Notes: generated from the sequence alone by a model not told the origin. Shown: positions 1 through 5,251, counted from the stretch's first letter. The stretch is 5,418 nt of DNA from Patescibacteria group bacterium (GCA_023380995.1 JAMCTD010000085.1:1-5418), one strand, 5' to 3'. Numbers and translations are program-made.

Positions 1-1
1 T

Positions 2-457
2 TTGAAAGACCAAATCCCTGCAGTTTTTGCTGATAAAGATAAAGTTCACCAAGTACTGCTTAATTTAATAGGTAATTCTATGAAATTTACCCATGTGGGT
101 GGAACAATTTCAGTTAGGTTTTTTACTGATGGTAGGGTTTTAGAAACTTCAATTCAGGATAATGGAGTAGGTATCTCAAAAGATGATCAATCAAGGTTAT
201 TTGAGAAATTTAGCAGGTTGGATAATTCTTATGTAGCAGCTGCTTCCTCAGGAGGAACAGGTTTGGGGCTTTATATATCCAAAAACTTAGTGCAACTGAT
301 GCATGGTAAAATTTGGGTCAGCTCAGAAGGTTTGGAAAAGGGTGCAAACTTTACCTTTTCTTTACCTGTAGCCAATAAAGAAGTTTTGGACCAGGCAGCA
401 AAATATACCCATGAGGTTTCCGATGGAGCCAAGTTACTAGAGCCGGTGGCAATATGA
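2..457 (+). CDS. Sensor histidine kinase, C-terminal ATPase domain (5' truncated by window)
   Basis: This is the ATP-binding (HATPase_c) domain of a two-component sensor kinase, which supplies phosphate to a conserved histidine for transfer to a response regulator. Only 151 residues are present; the sensor part and the histidine-bearing dimerisation domain lie outside the window, so the first codon (TTG) is not a real start. Motifs appear in the normal order: the N box (HQVLLNLIGNSMKFT, about residues 16-30), the G1 box DNGVGIS, the F box LFEKFSR and the G2 box GGTGLGLYISKNLV. The domain closes with GANFTFSLPV, followed by a tail of about 27 residues without clear features. It ends TGA-TAG, two stops in a row. 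A stand-alone receiver gene follows after 89 bases with its own promoter; the two may be partners, but this is inferred from position only. The stimulus cannot be told from this fragment. Confidence 0.93.
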   Translation: MKDQIPAVFADKDKVHQVLLNLIGNSMKFTHVGGTISVRFFTDGRVLETSIQDNGVGISKDDQSRLFEKFSRLDNSYVAAASSGGTGLGLYISKNLVQLMHGKIWVSSEGLEKGANFTFSLPVANKEVLDQAAKYTHEVSDGAKLLEPVAI

Positions 458-484
458 TAGAATGTAGAAACACACTAGACTCTT

Positions 485-511
485 GATACAACTAGTTTAC
501 ATAGTTGTATC
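485..511. repeat. Perfect hairpin, 10-bp arms and 7-base loop, before the response regulator promoter
   Basis: The arms GATACAACTA (485-494) and TAGTTGTATC (502-511) are exact reverse complements around the loop GTTTACA. A weaker outer stem pairs ACTAGA (474-479) with TCTAGT (524-529). TTGA boxes begin at 483 and 512, 29 bases apart, and the second is the -35 of the promoter that follows. There is no T-tract, so it is not an ordinary intrinsic terminator. The same 10/7/10 geometry occurs twice near 3405-3460 with different stem sequence. The function is unknown; an operator or an RNA 3' structure are both possible. Confidence 0.85.
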
Positions 512-540
512 TTGACTCTCAACTCTAGTCACTATAAGAT
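512..540 (+). promoter_or_regulatory. Sigma-70-type promoter for the response regulator operon, probably leaderless
   Basis: The -35 box TTGACT (512-517) and the -10 box TAAGAT (535-540) are separated by 17 bases. A start about seven bases past the -10 box would fall on the A of the ATG at 547, giving an mRNA with no 5' leader. That fits the absence of any Shine-Dalgarno sequence before this ATG. The -10 box matches consensus at only four of six positions. The shifted alternative TATAAG (533-538) leaves a 15-base spacer. Confidence 0.55.
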
Positions 541-546
541 CAGCTT

Positions 547-933
547 ATGGGCAACTCACAAAATAAGATATTGTTGATAGAGGATGATCAATTCCTAAGA
601 GAGTTTTACCAGGAGCTTTTGGTAAAAGAAGGATATGTGGTAGATGCCGCTTCTGATGGGGAACAAGCTTTAATTAAGCTGCAAAGTAATGAATACAACC
701 TTGCTCTTTTGGATATTATGCTTCCTAAAAAAGACGGAGTGCAGATATTAAAAGATTTAAAGGTTACCCCTGCTAAATCCTCAAACATTACCATTGTTGT
801 TTTGTCCAACTTAGGGCAGGATGCATTGATTAAAGAATGTCTTGACTTAGGAGCAGAAGGATACTTAATTAAATCTGCTTTGGATCCTGACCAGGTGCTC
901 TCAGAGGTCAAAAGCTACCTGCAGCAGAATTGA
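547..933 (+). CDS. Stand-alone receiver-domain response regulator (CheY-like)
   Basis: This 128-residue protein is a single phosphoacceptor receiver domain with no output domain, so it probably acts through protein-protein contact. The acidic pocket is E12-D13-D14 (LLIEDD). The phosphoacceptor is D56 in LLDIMLPKKDG, the switch Ser is S87 in VVLSN, and the conserved lysine is K109 in GYLIKS, so all key residues are present. The length is normal for a lone receiver, which supports TGA being a true stop here. The ATG at 547 has no ribosome-binding site but sits where the upstream promoter should start transcription. The stop codon overlaps the start of the pseudouridine synthase gene (TGATG), implying translational coupling. 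The kinase fragment upstream is the obvious candidate partner, but the hairpin and promoter between them show that the regulator can be expressed separately. Confidence 0.93.
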   Translation: MGNSQNKILLIEDDQFLREFYQELLVKEGYVVDAASDGEQALIKLQSNEYNLALLDIMLPKKDGVQILKDLKVTPAKSSNITIVVLSNLGQDALIKECLDLGAEGYLIKSALDPDQVLSEVKSYLQQN

Positions 934-1688
934 TGATGCTCCCCAAAATTATTTACCAAGATGACTGCTTATTGGTTTTAGATAAACCTCCTGGCTTAGT
1001 TGTAGATCCAGCTGATAGTGTTAAGGAAGAAACCCTGGCAGATATTTTAGTAAGGGATTTTAATATCAAGCTGTTTAGGGGAGGGATAGTCCACAGGTTG
1101 GATAAAGATACTTCAGGAATAATACTTGTTGCCAAAACCCAAGAGGCCTTAGATAATCTGCAAAATCAATTTAAAGAAAGGGATATTAAAAAAGAATATT
1201 TAGCCTTAGTTCATGGATTAATTGAGGAAAAGGGGGAGGTGGTGGGCAGTATTGGCAGAAACCCTGGCAACAGGGAGAAATTTACAGTATTAGAGGGTGG
1301 GAAAGAGGCTGTAACTGAGTATGAACCAGCAGAAAAGTTTAAAGTTCAAAGTTTAAAGTTTAAAGTTTGGTTTCCAGATTTTAATAAAATACAGATGAGA
1401 AAACTGGAAAGGCAAAATTATGGTGAATTTACTCTCCTAAAGTGTAAGCCCAAAACTGGACGGACTCATCAAATTAGGGTACATTTAAAGTATATCAACC
1501 ACCCAATTGTTTCAGATGAAAAGTATGTGGGAAGGAAGATGTACAGGTTGGATAAGAGGTGGTGTGACAGGATGTTTTTACATGCAGCAAAGATTGGGTT
1601 TAATCACCCTGTGTCTGGTGAGTGGATGGAGCTGGAAAGTGAATTGCCTGAGGATTTGAAAACAGCGTTAGTTGTCTTGTCATCATGA
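933..1688 (+). CDS. RluA-family RNA pseudouridine synthase
   Basis: Members of this family convert specific uridines in rRNA or tRNA to pseudouridine. The catalytic motif HRLDKDTSG is at residues 54-62 with the nucleophile at D57. It is preceded by the fold's opening motif LLVLDKPPGLVV (13-24), and the late motif KTGRTHQIRVHL is at 174-185. The protein has 251 residues and lacks the N-terminal S4 RNA-binding domain of RluD, so the target site cannot be named. ATG 933 overlaps the previous stop; ATG 936 is the alternative start. Residues about 137-163, between AVTEYEPAEKF and GEFTLLKCKP, look like an insertion relative to typical relatives. The insertion begins with a heptamer tandem repeat encoding KFKVQSLKFKV. 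Bases 1205-1233 (encoding LALVHGLIEEK, a natural-looking stretch) recur inverted inside the antiporter gene. The antiporter follows after 13 bases, probably in the same operon. Confidence 0.93.
   Translation: MMLPKIIYQDDCLLVLDKPPGLVVDPADSVKEETLADILVRDFNIKLFRGGIVHRLDKDTSGIILVAKTQEALDNLQNQFKERDIKKEYLALVHGLIEEKGEVVGSIGRNPGNREKFTVLEGGKEAVTEYEPAEKFKVQSLKFKVWFPDFNKIQMRKLERQNYGEFTLLKCKPKTGRTHQIRVHLKYINHPIVSDEKYVGRKMYRLDKRWCDRMFLHAAKIGFNHPVSGEWMELESELPEDLKTALVVLSS
1205..1233 (+). repeat. 29-bp inverted repeat, probable source copy (in pseudouridine synthase gene)
   Basis: These 29 bases, starting CTTAGTTCATGG and ending GAGGAAAAGG, are the exact reverse complement of 2066-2094; pairing fails at the next base on both sides. 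Here they encode residues fitting the normal YLALVHG motif of RluA-family enzymes, so this is taken as the native copy. Confidence 0.95.
1334..1368 (+). repeat. Five tandem AAAGTTT/AAAGTTC heptamers inside the pseudouridine synthase gene
   Basis: Five 7-base units follow head to tail: AAAGTTT, AAAGTTC, then AAAGTTT three times. They encode KFKVQSLKFKV at the start of an apparent protein insertion. A related four-unit array lies in tgt at 4354-4381 in the same reading frame. Confidence 0.9.
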
Positions 1689-1693
1689 CAAAA

Positions 1694-1699
1694 AGAGGA
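1694..1699 (+). promoter_or_regulatory. Ribosome-binding site deciding the antiporter start
   Basis: AGAGGA lies just before ATG 1702, with two bases between, which is closer than usual. It is the clearest Shine-Dalgarno-like sequence in the window. It supports ATG 1702 over the in-frame TTG at 1672, which would lie inside the previous gene. Confidence 0.5.
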
Positions 1700-1701
1700 T
1701 T

Positions 1702-2088
1702 ATGAATAACATTTTCATACAACTTGCCATTATTTTAACCTTTGCATCCACCCTTGGATTTATAATATATAAACTTAAACTGCCTCTTTTAATTGCTTAT
1801 TTAATAGCAGGACTATTGCTTGCTGCAGCATCTTCTTTTGATGTCAGTAAATCTTTGGCCCTGTCTTTTTTACCTGATATTGGCATTGCTTTTGTTTTAT
1901 TTTTAGTGGGGATGGAGCTTGACCTTAGGGAGCTTAAGAATTTTGGAAAGCAGATTCTTACTGTGGGAATTTTGCAAGTGATCATTACCGGGACGCTTGG
2001 CACTTATATTGCCCAAAGTTTTGGTTTTAGCACCAGGGAAGCAATATACATGGGTATTGGTTTGTCCTTTTCCTCAATTAATCCATGA
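1702..2088 (+). CDS. CPA2/Kef-type cation:proton antiporter, N-terminal fragment ended by in-frame TGA
   Basis: This is the first 128 residues of an inner-membrane monovalent cation:proton antiporter (Na_H_Exchanger domain, CPA2 family). Hydrophobic segments lie at about residues 4-23, 28-44, 57-75, 86-108 and 113-127. The family hallmarks LPLLIAYLIAGLLL and FLVGMELDL are present. Translation stops at TGA 2086-2088 within the motif that usually reads FSS followed by hydrophobic residues and then KLL; here it reads FSSINP-stop-TKLLLDRKD. The frame stays open afterwards to 3405, with no insertion or deletion, so one codon separates this piece from a full-length protein of about 567 codons. The stop and the odd residues INP before it lie in a 29-base inverted copy of the upstream gene. 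It could be a real nonsense mutation, a sequencing or assembly artefact, or, less likely, a read-through site. Confidence 0.85.
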   Translation: MNNIFIQLAIILTFASTLGFIIYKLKLPLLIAYLIAGLLLAAASSFDVSKSLALSFLPDIGIAFVLFLVGMELDLRELKNFGKQILTVGILQVIITGTLGTYIAQSFGFSTREAIYMGIGLSFSSINP

Positions 2089-2094
2089 ACTAAG
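2066..2094 (-). repeat. 29-bp inverted copy of the pseudouridine synthase gene carrying the TGA stop
   Basis: This is the exact reverse complement of 1205-1233, with 832 bases between the copies. It covers the antiporter codons around FSSINP-stop-T. The TGA is simply the reverse strand of TTCA in the source copy. The antiporter reading frame is kept across the patch, so it looks like a replacement rather than an insertion. In RNA the two copies could form a perfect 29-bp long-range stem. Confidence 0.95.
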
Positions 2095-2148
2095 CTTCTG
2101 CTTGATAGAAAGGATCTGACATCCTTATATGGAAAATTATCTATTGGG

Positions 2149-3405
2149 GTGCTGCTTTTGGAAGATTTAGTGGCAGTGGTAATTTTACTTGGATTATCTT
2201 CTTCCTTGTCTATTACAAACTTAGGAAAAGATTTTTTACCGGTTTTGATTTTTGCAGTTAAAGTAATATTTATTTTTGCCTTGGCTTTGGCAATTAACCG
2301 TTATATTTTAGGAAGGGTGTTTAAAGCTGTTTCAGACTCAGGAGAGCTGCTTTTTTTAACTGCTTTGGCTTGGTGTTTTGGGTTTATCACAGTATCTATG
2401 TTAATGGGTTTTTCAGTGATGATAGGAGCATTTTTGGCTGGGGTTGCTTTGGCTTCTTCCCCTTACCATTTTCAAATCCAGGGCAAAATTAAGCCTATGA
2501 GGGATTTTTTCACAGCTTTGTTTTTTGTTTATCTGGGAACCAGGGTCAGTTTTCCTTTAAATAATTTTTCTATTTATCCTTTGATTTTAATCTTTTCAAC
2601 TTATGCTGTAATTGTTAAACCACTCATATTTTTGCTGCTTTTTGGCTTGTTTGGTTTTAGGAAACACACCATGTTTCAAACAGCCATTAATTTATCCCAA
2701 GTTTCAGAGTTTTCCTTAATTATTTTACTGGTAGGATTTAACATGGGCCTGGTTAGTCAACCTACCTTGACTGTAATTGCCTTATCTTCCGTGATTTCGT
2801 TTGTTGCTTCATCAGTGATGATTTCCAATTCCCAAAGGATTTATAAATTTGTCTCTTTTGCAGTTTCTTTTTTTGAAAGAAGAAAACATCCTATATTGCA
2901 AAAAGATCCGGATTCCAAATTATCAGACCATGTTGTAGTAATAGGGGCGCACAGGGTTGGCGGGGAAATAGTGAGGTTTTTAAAAAGGGAAAGACATCCT
3001 TTGGTTGTTTTGGATTTTAACCCGCACCAAGTTGAAGTTTTATTAGCCCAACAAATACCGGTAATTTTCGGGGATATGTCTGATCCTGAGGTTTTAGATG
3101 TTTTAAACCTGGAGGAGGCTAAAATAATTATTTCTACTTCCCCTGATCTTAACGGTAATAAAACCCTGCTGGAGGATTTAAAATTAAGAGGCATTAATGT
3201 TCCGGTAATAGTCAGGGCAGAGACTGTCAAAGAGGCTCAAAGTTTATATAAAGGAGGAGCGGATTTGTGTATATTGCCGGAAGTTATGGCAGGAGATTTA
3301 TTGCTTGATATATTAAGGGAACACTTATCTGAAAAAAGTTATTTTAAAGATAGGCCCAGGATAGAATTGGAAAAACTCTCCAGAAAAACCTTAGCTTGGG
3401 GTTGA
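2149..3405 (+). CDS. CPA2/Kef-type antiporter, remainder with C-terminal TrkA-N domain
   Basis: This continues the antiporter in the same frame as the N-terminal fragment. The GTG at 2149 is only the first plausible start after the TGA; it lies in mid-motif (GVLLLEDLVAV, where Kef proteins usually have QD) and has no ribosome-binding site. Several more membrane segments follow, including MGFSVMIGAFLAGVALA and LSQVSEFSLIILLVGF, which are characteristic of the family. From about residue 260 there is a cytoplasmic Rossmann-type TrkA-N/RCK domain: VVVIGAHRVGGEIV, then the acidic D of VVLDFNP ending the second strand, suggesting NAD(H) or a related nucleotide as ligand. Such domains gate transport in Kef and Trk systems. 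Good codon structure over the whole 418 residues shows recent or no decay. If the TGA is real, this piece lacks the first membrane segments and is unlikely to transport on its own. The stop codon TGA overlaps the first hairpin of the next intergenic region. Confidence 0.85.
   Translation: MLLLEDLVAVVILLGLSSSLSITNLGKDFLPVLIFAVKVIFIFALALAINRYILGRVFKAVSDSGELLFLTALAWCFGFITVSMLMGFSVMIGAFLAGVALASSPYHFQIQGKIKPMRDFFTALFFVYLGTRVSFPLNNFSIYPLILIFSTYAVIVKPLIFLLLFGLFGFRKHTMFQTAINLSQVSEFSLIILLVGFNMGLVSQPTLTVIALSSVISFVASSVMISNSQRIYKFVSFAVSFFERRKHPILQKDPDSKLSDHVVVIGAHRVGGEIVRFLKRERHPLVVLDFNPHQVEVLLAQQIPVIFGDMSDPEVLDVLNLEEAKIIISTSPDLNGNKTLLEDLKLRGINVPVIVRAETVKEAQSLYKGGADLCILPEVMAGDLLLDILREHLSEKSYFKDRPRIELEKLSRKTLAWG
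2644..2662 (+). repeat. 19-base direct repeat, copy in antiporter gene
   Basis: GGCTTGTTTGGTTTTAGGA occurs here (encoding part of FGLFGFRK, a natural-looking stretch) and again at 5400-5418, where the window ends. The mismatch on the left is at base 2643; the right-hand limit is unknown because the other copy runs off the end. Confidence 0.9.
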
Positions 3406-3431
3406 CTACGTTCAGCTTACATGAACGTAGT
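3405..3431. repeat. Perfect hairpin, 10-bp arms and 7-base loop (first of a pair)
   Basis: The arms ACTACGTTCA (3405-3414) and TGAACGTAGT (3422-3431) pair perfectly around GCTTACA. This loop differs from that of the hairpin at 485-511 (GTTTACA) by one base, although the stems are unrelated. It begins on the last base of the antiporter stop codon. TTGAC boxes start at 3402 and 3431. No T-tract follows. Confidence 0.85.
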
Positions 3432-3433
3432 TG

Positions 3434-3460
3434 ACCACAATCATGAAAACTGATTGTGGT
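3434..3460. repeat. Perfect hairpin, 10-bp arms and 7-base loop (second of a pair)
   Basis: The arms ACCACAATCA (3434-3443) and TGATTGTGGT (3451-3460) pair perfectly around TGAAAAC. It starts exactly 29 bases after the previous hairpin. Its right arm runs into the -35 box TTGACA (3460-3465). A weaker third dyad, TATATA (3468-3473) with TATATA (3481-3486) around another 7-base loop ACCATTG, lies within the promoter itself and might be an autoregulatory operator. Confidence 0.85.
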
Positions 3461-3488
3461 TGACAAATATATAACCATTGTATATACT
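3460..3488 (+). promoter_or_regulatory. Near-consensus promoter for the toxin-antitoxin-tgt operon
   Basis: A perfect -35 box TTGACA (3460-3465) is followed after 17 bases by TATACT (3483-3488). Transcription should begin near 3495, about three bases before the antitoxin ATG at 3498, so the mRNA would be leaderless or nearly so. The TATATA dyad inside the spacer and -10 region is a plausible binding site for the antitoxin, since RelB-type antitoxins commonly repress their own promoter; this is inference. Confidence 0.75.
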
Positions 3489-3497
3489 TTAGTTACT

Positions 3498-3773
3498 ATG
3501 ACTACAGTAATCCATATTAAAGCTGATAAAGAAGTTAAAGAAAATGCCCAAAAGGCAGCCAAAGATCTTGGTTTGTCCTTGTCTGATGTAATTAATGCAG
3601 CCCTTAGGAATTTTATCAGAACCAGGGAAGTGATTTTTTCTGATATTCCACAAATGACTCCGGAACTGGAAAAAAGATTGGAGAGGGTTGAAGAAGATAT
3701 AAAGCATAATCGCAATATGTCTCCTAAGTTCAAGACAGCTAAGGAGTTTATAAAGTACCTGGATTCTTTATGA
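3498..3773 (+). CDS. RelB/DinJ-family antitoxin
   Basis: This 91-residue protein is the antitoxin of a type II toxin-antitoxin pair: it binds and neutralises the toxin encoded next and usually represses its own operon. The N-terminal half fits a ribbon-helix-helix DNA-binding domain: the strand TTVIHIKAD (residues 2-10), helix KEVKENAQKAAKDLG, turn LSLSD, and helix VINAALRNFI. The C-terminal half is charged (TPELEKRLERVEEDIKHNRN) and is expected to wrap the toxin. ATG 3498 is chosen because the promoter ends at 3488; an in-frame GTG at 3456 would lie upstream of the -35 box. The gene ends ATGA, overlapping the toxin start by four bases. Bases 3599-3625 recur inverted at the right end of the window. 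Confidence 0.9.
   Translation: MTTVIHIKADKEVKENAQKAAKDLGLSLSDVINAALRNFIRTREVIFSDIPQMTPELEKRLERVEEDIKHNRNMSPKFKTAKEFIKYLDSL
3599..3625 (+). repeat. 27-base inverted repeat, copy in antitoxin gene
   Basis: The sequence from AGCCCTTAGG to CAGAACCAG is the exact reverse complement of 5377-5403, bounded by mismatches on both sides. Here it encodes AALRNFIRTR in the second helix of the antitoxin, a natural position, so this is taken as the source copy. Confidence 0.95.
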
Positions 3774-4027
3774 TCATATCTTCGAATAAGGCTTTCGAAA
3801 AGGATTATAAAAAATTGCCTAAAAATATCCAGGAGAGATTTAAAGAAAGAATCCTACTTTTTCAAAAAGACCAATTTGATCCGGTTTTGAATAATCACTC
3901 GTTGAAGGGGCAATATTTAGGTTATAGAAGTTTAAATATATCAGGTGATTTGCGGGCAATCTTTAAAATAAATGGTAGTGAAGTTATTTTTGTAGCAATA
4001 GGTTCCCACAGCAATTTATATGGTTAA
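3770..4027 (+). CDS. RelE/YafQ-family mRNA interferase toxin
   Basis: This 85-residue toxin belongs to the RelE/YafQ family, ribosome-dependent endoribonucleases that cut mRNA in the A site. The fold is recognisable: FEKDYKKLP at the N-terminus, a helix pair, NHSLKGQYLGYRSLNI, then GDLRAIFKI and the closing VIFVAIGSHSNLYG. By alignment with E. coli YafQ, H43, D60 and H80 match residues implicated in catalysis, and Y84 sits near the position of its final Phe. The YafQ H63 and W68 positions are N56 and L61 here, so activity is likely but not certain. It overlaps the antitoxin by four bases (ATGA) and tgt by eight, with no ribosome-binding site of its own, indicating translation coupled to the antitoxin. 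Confidence 0.9.
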   Translation: MIISSNKAFEKDYKKLPKNIQERFKERILLFQKDQFDPVLNNHSLKGQYLGYRSLNISGDLRAIFKINGSEVIFVAIGSHSNLYG

Positions 4028-5216
4028 TTTTAAGGTTTTACATAAGGATGGGCAAGCCAGAATAGGAAGGTTAACTACACCTCATGGAGTGATTGAAACC
4101 CCAAACTTTAATCCAGTAGGAACACAAGGATCTGTGAAGGCTTTAGGGCCCCGTGAGCTTACCGAAATCGGCATCCAGATGATTTTGGCAAATACTTACC
4201 ATTTGATGCTTAGACCTGGCGCAGACCTCATAGAGAAGTTTGGAGGGTTGCATAAGTTTATGGGTTGGGATAAGCCAATTATGACTGATTCAGGGGGTTT
4301 CCAGGTATTTTCCCTGGGAGTAGCTTTGGAACATGGGGGAAGTAAAGTAGTGAAAAGTGCAAAGTTCAAAGTGCAAAGTGAAGATGAAAAGCAAAGACCA
4401 AGATTAAATAAAATCACAGAAGAAGGGGTGACTTTCCAGTCACACATTGATGGTTCAAAACATATCTTAACCCCTGAAAAATCCATAAAAATCCAACACC
4501 AACTTGGAGCTGATTTAATTGTGGCCTTTGATGACCATGAATCTTCCAAGCACACTAAAAAAGAAATGCTTGAATCAATAGAACTAACAGAAAAGTGGGG
4601 ATTAAGAAGTCTTAAGGCTCATAAGGGATTTGAACAAAAGCAATTAATGTATGGAGTGGTTCATGGAGGAACACACAAGGATTTGAGAGTAGGATCTGCC
4701 AAATTTACTGATGAATACTTTGATGCCATTGCCATTGGTGGTATTTATGGTGATAAAAAGAGCCTTGGTAAAATTGTGGAATGGGTAGTTTCAGAAGTTT
4801 CAGAAACCAAGCCCAGACATCTTTTGGGCATTGGAGAGGTGGAAGACTTATTTAATGGAATTGAGCGGGGGATAGACTTTTTTGACTGTGTAGCACCAAC
4901 TAGGCGGGCAAGGTTTGGCTCTCTGTATATCTCGCCCGGAAATGGCGGCAATAGGGCAAATAGCTTCGCGCTTAATATCAGGCAAAGTAAATTTATTTCC
5001 GATAAAAAACCTGTTGATTCTAACTGTAATTGTTACACCTGTCTTAACTTTTCCAAGGCTTATCTTCGCCACTTATACATGTCAGGAGAAATCCTATATC
5101 ACAATTTAGCCACATACCATAATGTCTATTTTATAAATAACTTAGTAAAAATGATAAGAGAGGCAATCGGGGCAAATAAACTTGATAAATTAAAACTTAG
5201 CTGGTTAGACTATTAA
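4020..5216 (+). CDS. tgt: tRNA-guanine transglycosylase
   Basis: Tgt exchanges the wobble guanine of GUN-anticodon tRNAs for a queuosine precursor. The protein has 398 residues. D90 (MTDSGGFQVFSL) and D289 (FDCVAPTRRARFG) match the two catalytic aspartates, the latter being the nucleophile. The zinc site is C336, C338, C341 and H367. Two base-pocket positions differ from canonical bacterial enzymes: the FDEC motif is FDDH (H173), and the Gln of GIVQGG is His (GVVHGG, H215). GGLAVGE is GGIYGDK. Residues about 101-129, between FSLG and NKITEEGV, form a loop insertion longer than in E. coli Tgt; it contains a heptamer-repeat-encoded KFKVQS. The gene starts inside the toxin gene with no ribosome-binding site, so it depends on the toxin-antitoxin promoter as far as can be seen. 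A hairpin terminator follows the stop. Confidence 0.95.
   Translation: MVNFKVLHKDGQARIGRLTTPHGVIETPNFNPVGTQGSVKALGPRELTEIGIQMILANTYHLMLRPGADLIEKFGGLHKFMGWDKPIMTDSGGFQVFSLGVALEHGGSKVVKSAKFKVQSEDEKQRPRLNKITEEGVTFQSHIDGSKHILTPEKSIKIQHQLGADLIVAFDDHESSKHTKKEMLESIELTEKWGLRSLKAHKGFEQKQLMYGVVHGGTHKDLRVGSAKFTDEYFDAIAIGGIYGDKKSLGKIVEWVVSEVSETKPRHLLGIGEVEDLFNGIERGIDFFDCVAPTRRARFGSLYISPGNGGNRANSFALNIRQSKFISDKKPVDSNCNCYTCLNFSKAYLRHLYMSGEILYHNLATYHNVYFINNLVKMIREAIGANKLDKLKLSWLDY
4354..4381 (+). repeat. Four tandem AAAGTGC-type heptamers inside tgt
   Basis: The units are AAAGTGC, AAAGTTC, AAAGTGC and AAAGTGA, head to tail. They encode AKFKVQSE, sharing KFKVQS and the same codon phase with the array at 1334-1368 in the pseudouridine synthase gene. 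Confidence 0.88.
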
Positions 5217-5217
5217 A

Positions 5218-5245
5218 TTAAGGGGAGCCAAAAAGCCCCCCTTAA
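5218..5245. terminator. Intrinsic-type terminator after tgt, possibly bidirectional
   Basis: TTAAGGGG (5218-5225) pairs with CCCCTTAA (5238-5245). The stem continues past one mismatch with GC/GC and closes on a CAAAAA loop. The following bases TATTTC give only a weak T-tract. On the other strand the hairpin is followed by TTAATTT-like sequence, so it could serve both tgt and the convergent minus-strand gene. Confidence 0.7.
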
Positions 5246-5251
5246 TATTTC

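Noticed and set aside
215..1555. Eleven-base AGGTTGGATAA repeated at 215, 1095 and 1545
   Set aside because: It encodes RLD-type residues in each gene, is short, and falls within what shared codon preference and chance can produce.
1672..1701. TTG 1672 as antiporter start
   Set aside because: It lies inside the previous gene and adds MSCHHDKKRI, a hydrophilic extension. ATG 1702 has an AGAGGA sequence just upstream and starts the first membrane segment.
2086..2088. TGA read as glycine (SR1/Gracilibacteria code) or selenocysteine in the antiporter
   Set aside because: TGA ends the response regulator, pseudouridine synthase and antitoxin at normal family lengths. The family has no conserved Gly or Cys here, no SECIS-like hairpin was seen, and the codon is explained by the inverted 29-base copy.
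3402..3488. CRISPR array or REP element
   Set aside because: The 29-base period covers only two to three units, with only TTGA(C) and the geometry shared. CRISPR repeats would be identical, and REP stems conserved. No cas or RAYT gene is present.
3456..3497. GTG 3456 as antitoxin start
   Set aside because: It lies upstream of the near-consensus promoter, and the extra residues come from hairpin and promoter sequence. ATG 3498 gives the standard family N-terminus.
2057..3580. 13-base match TTGGTTTGTCCTT between the antiporter (2057-2069) and antitoxin (3568-3580)
   Set aside because: Matches of this length are expected by chance in AT-rich sequence of this size. Both copies encode GLS in conserved places.
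3344..3733. Minus-strand open frame across the end of the antiporter, hairpins and antitoxin
   Set aside because: It is antisense to two well-supported genes, crosses the hairpin-promoter region and has no recognisable motif.
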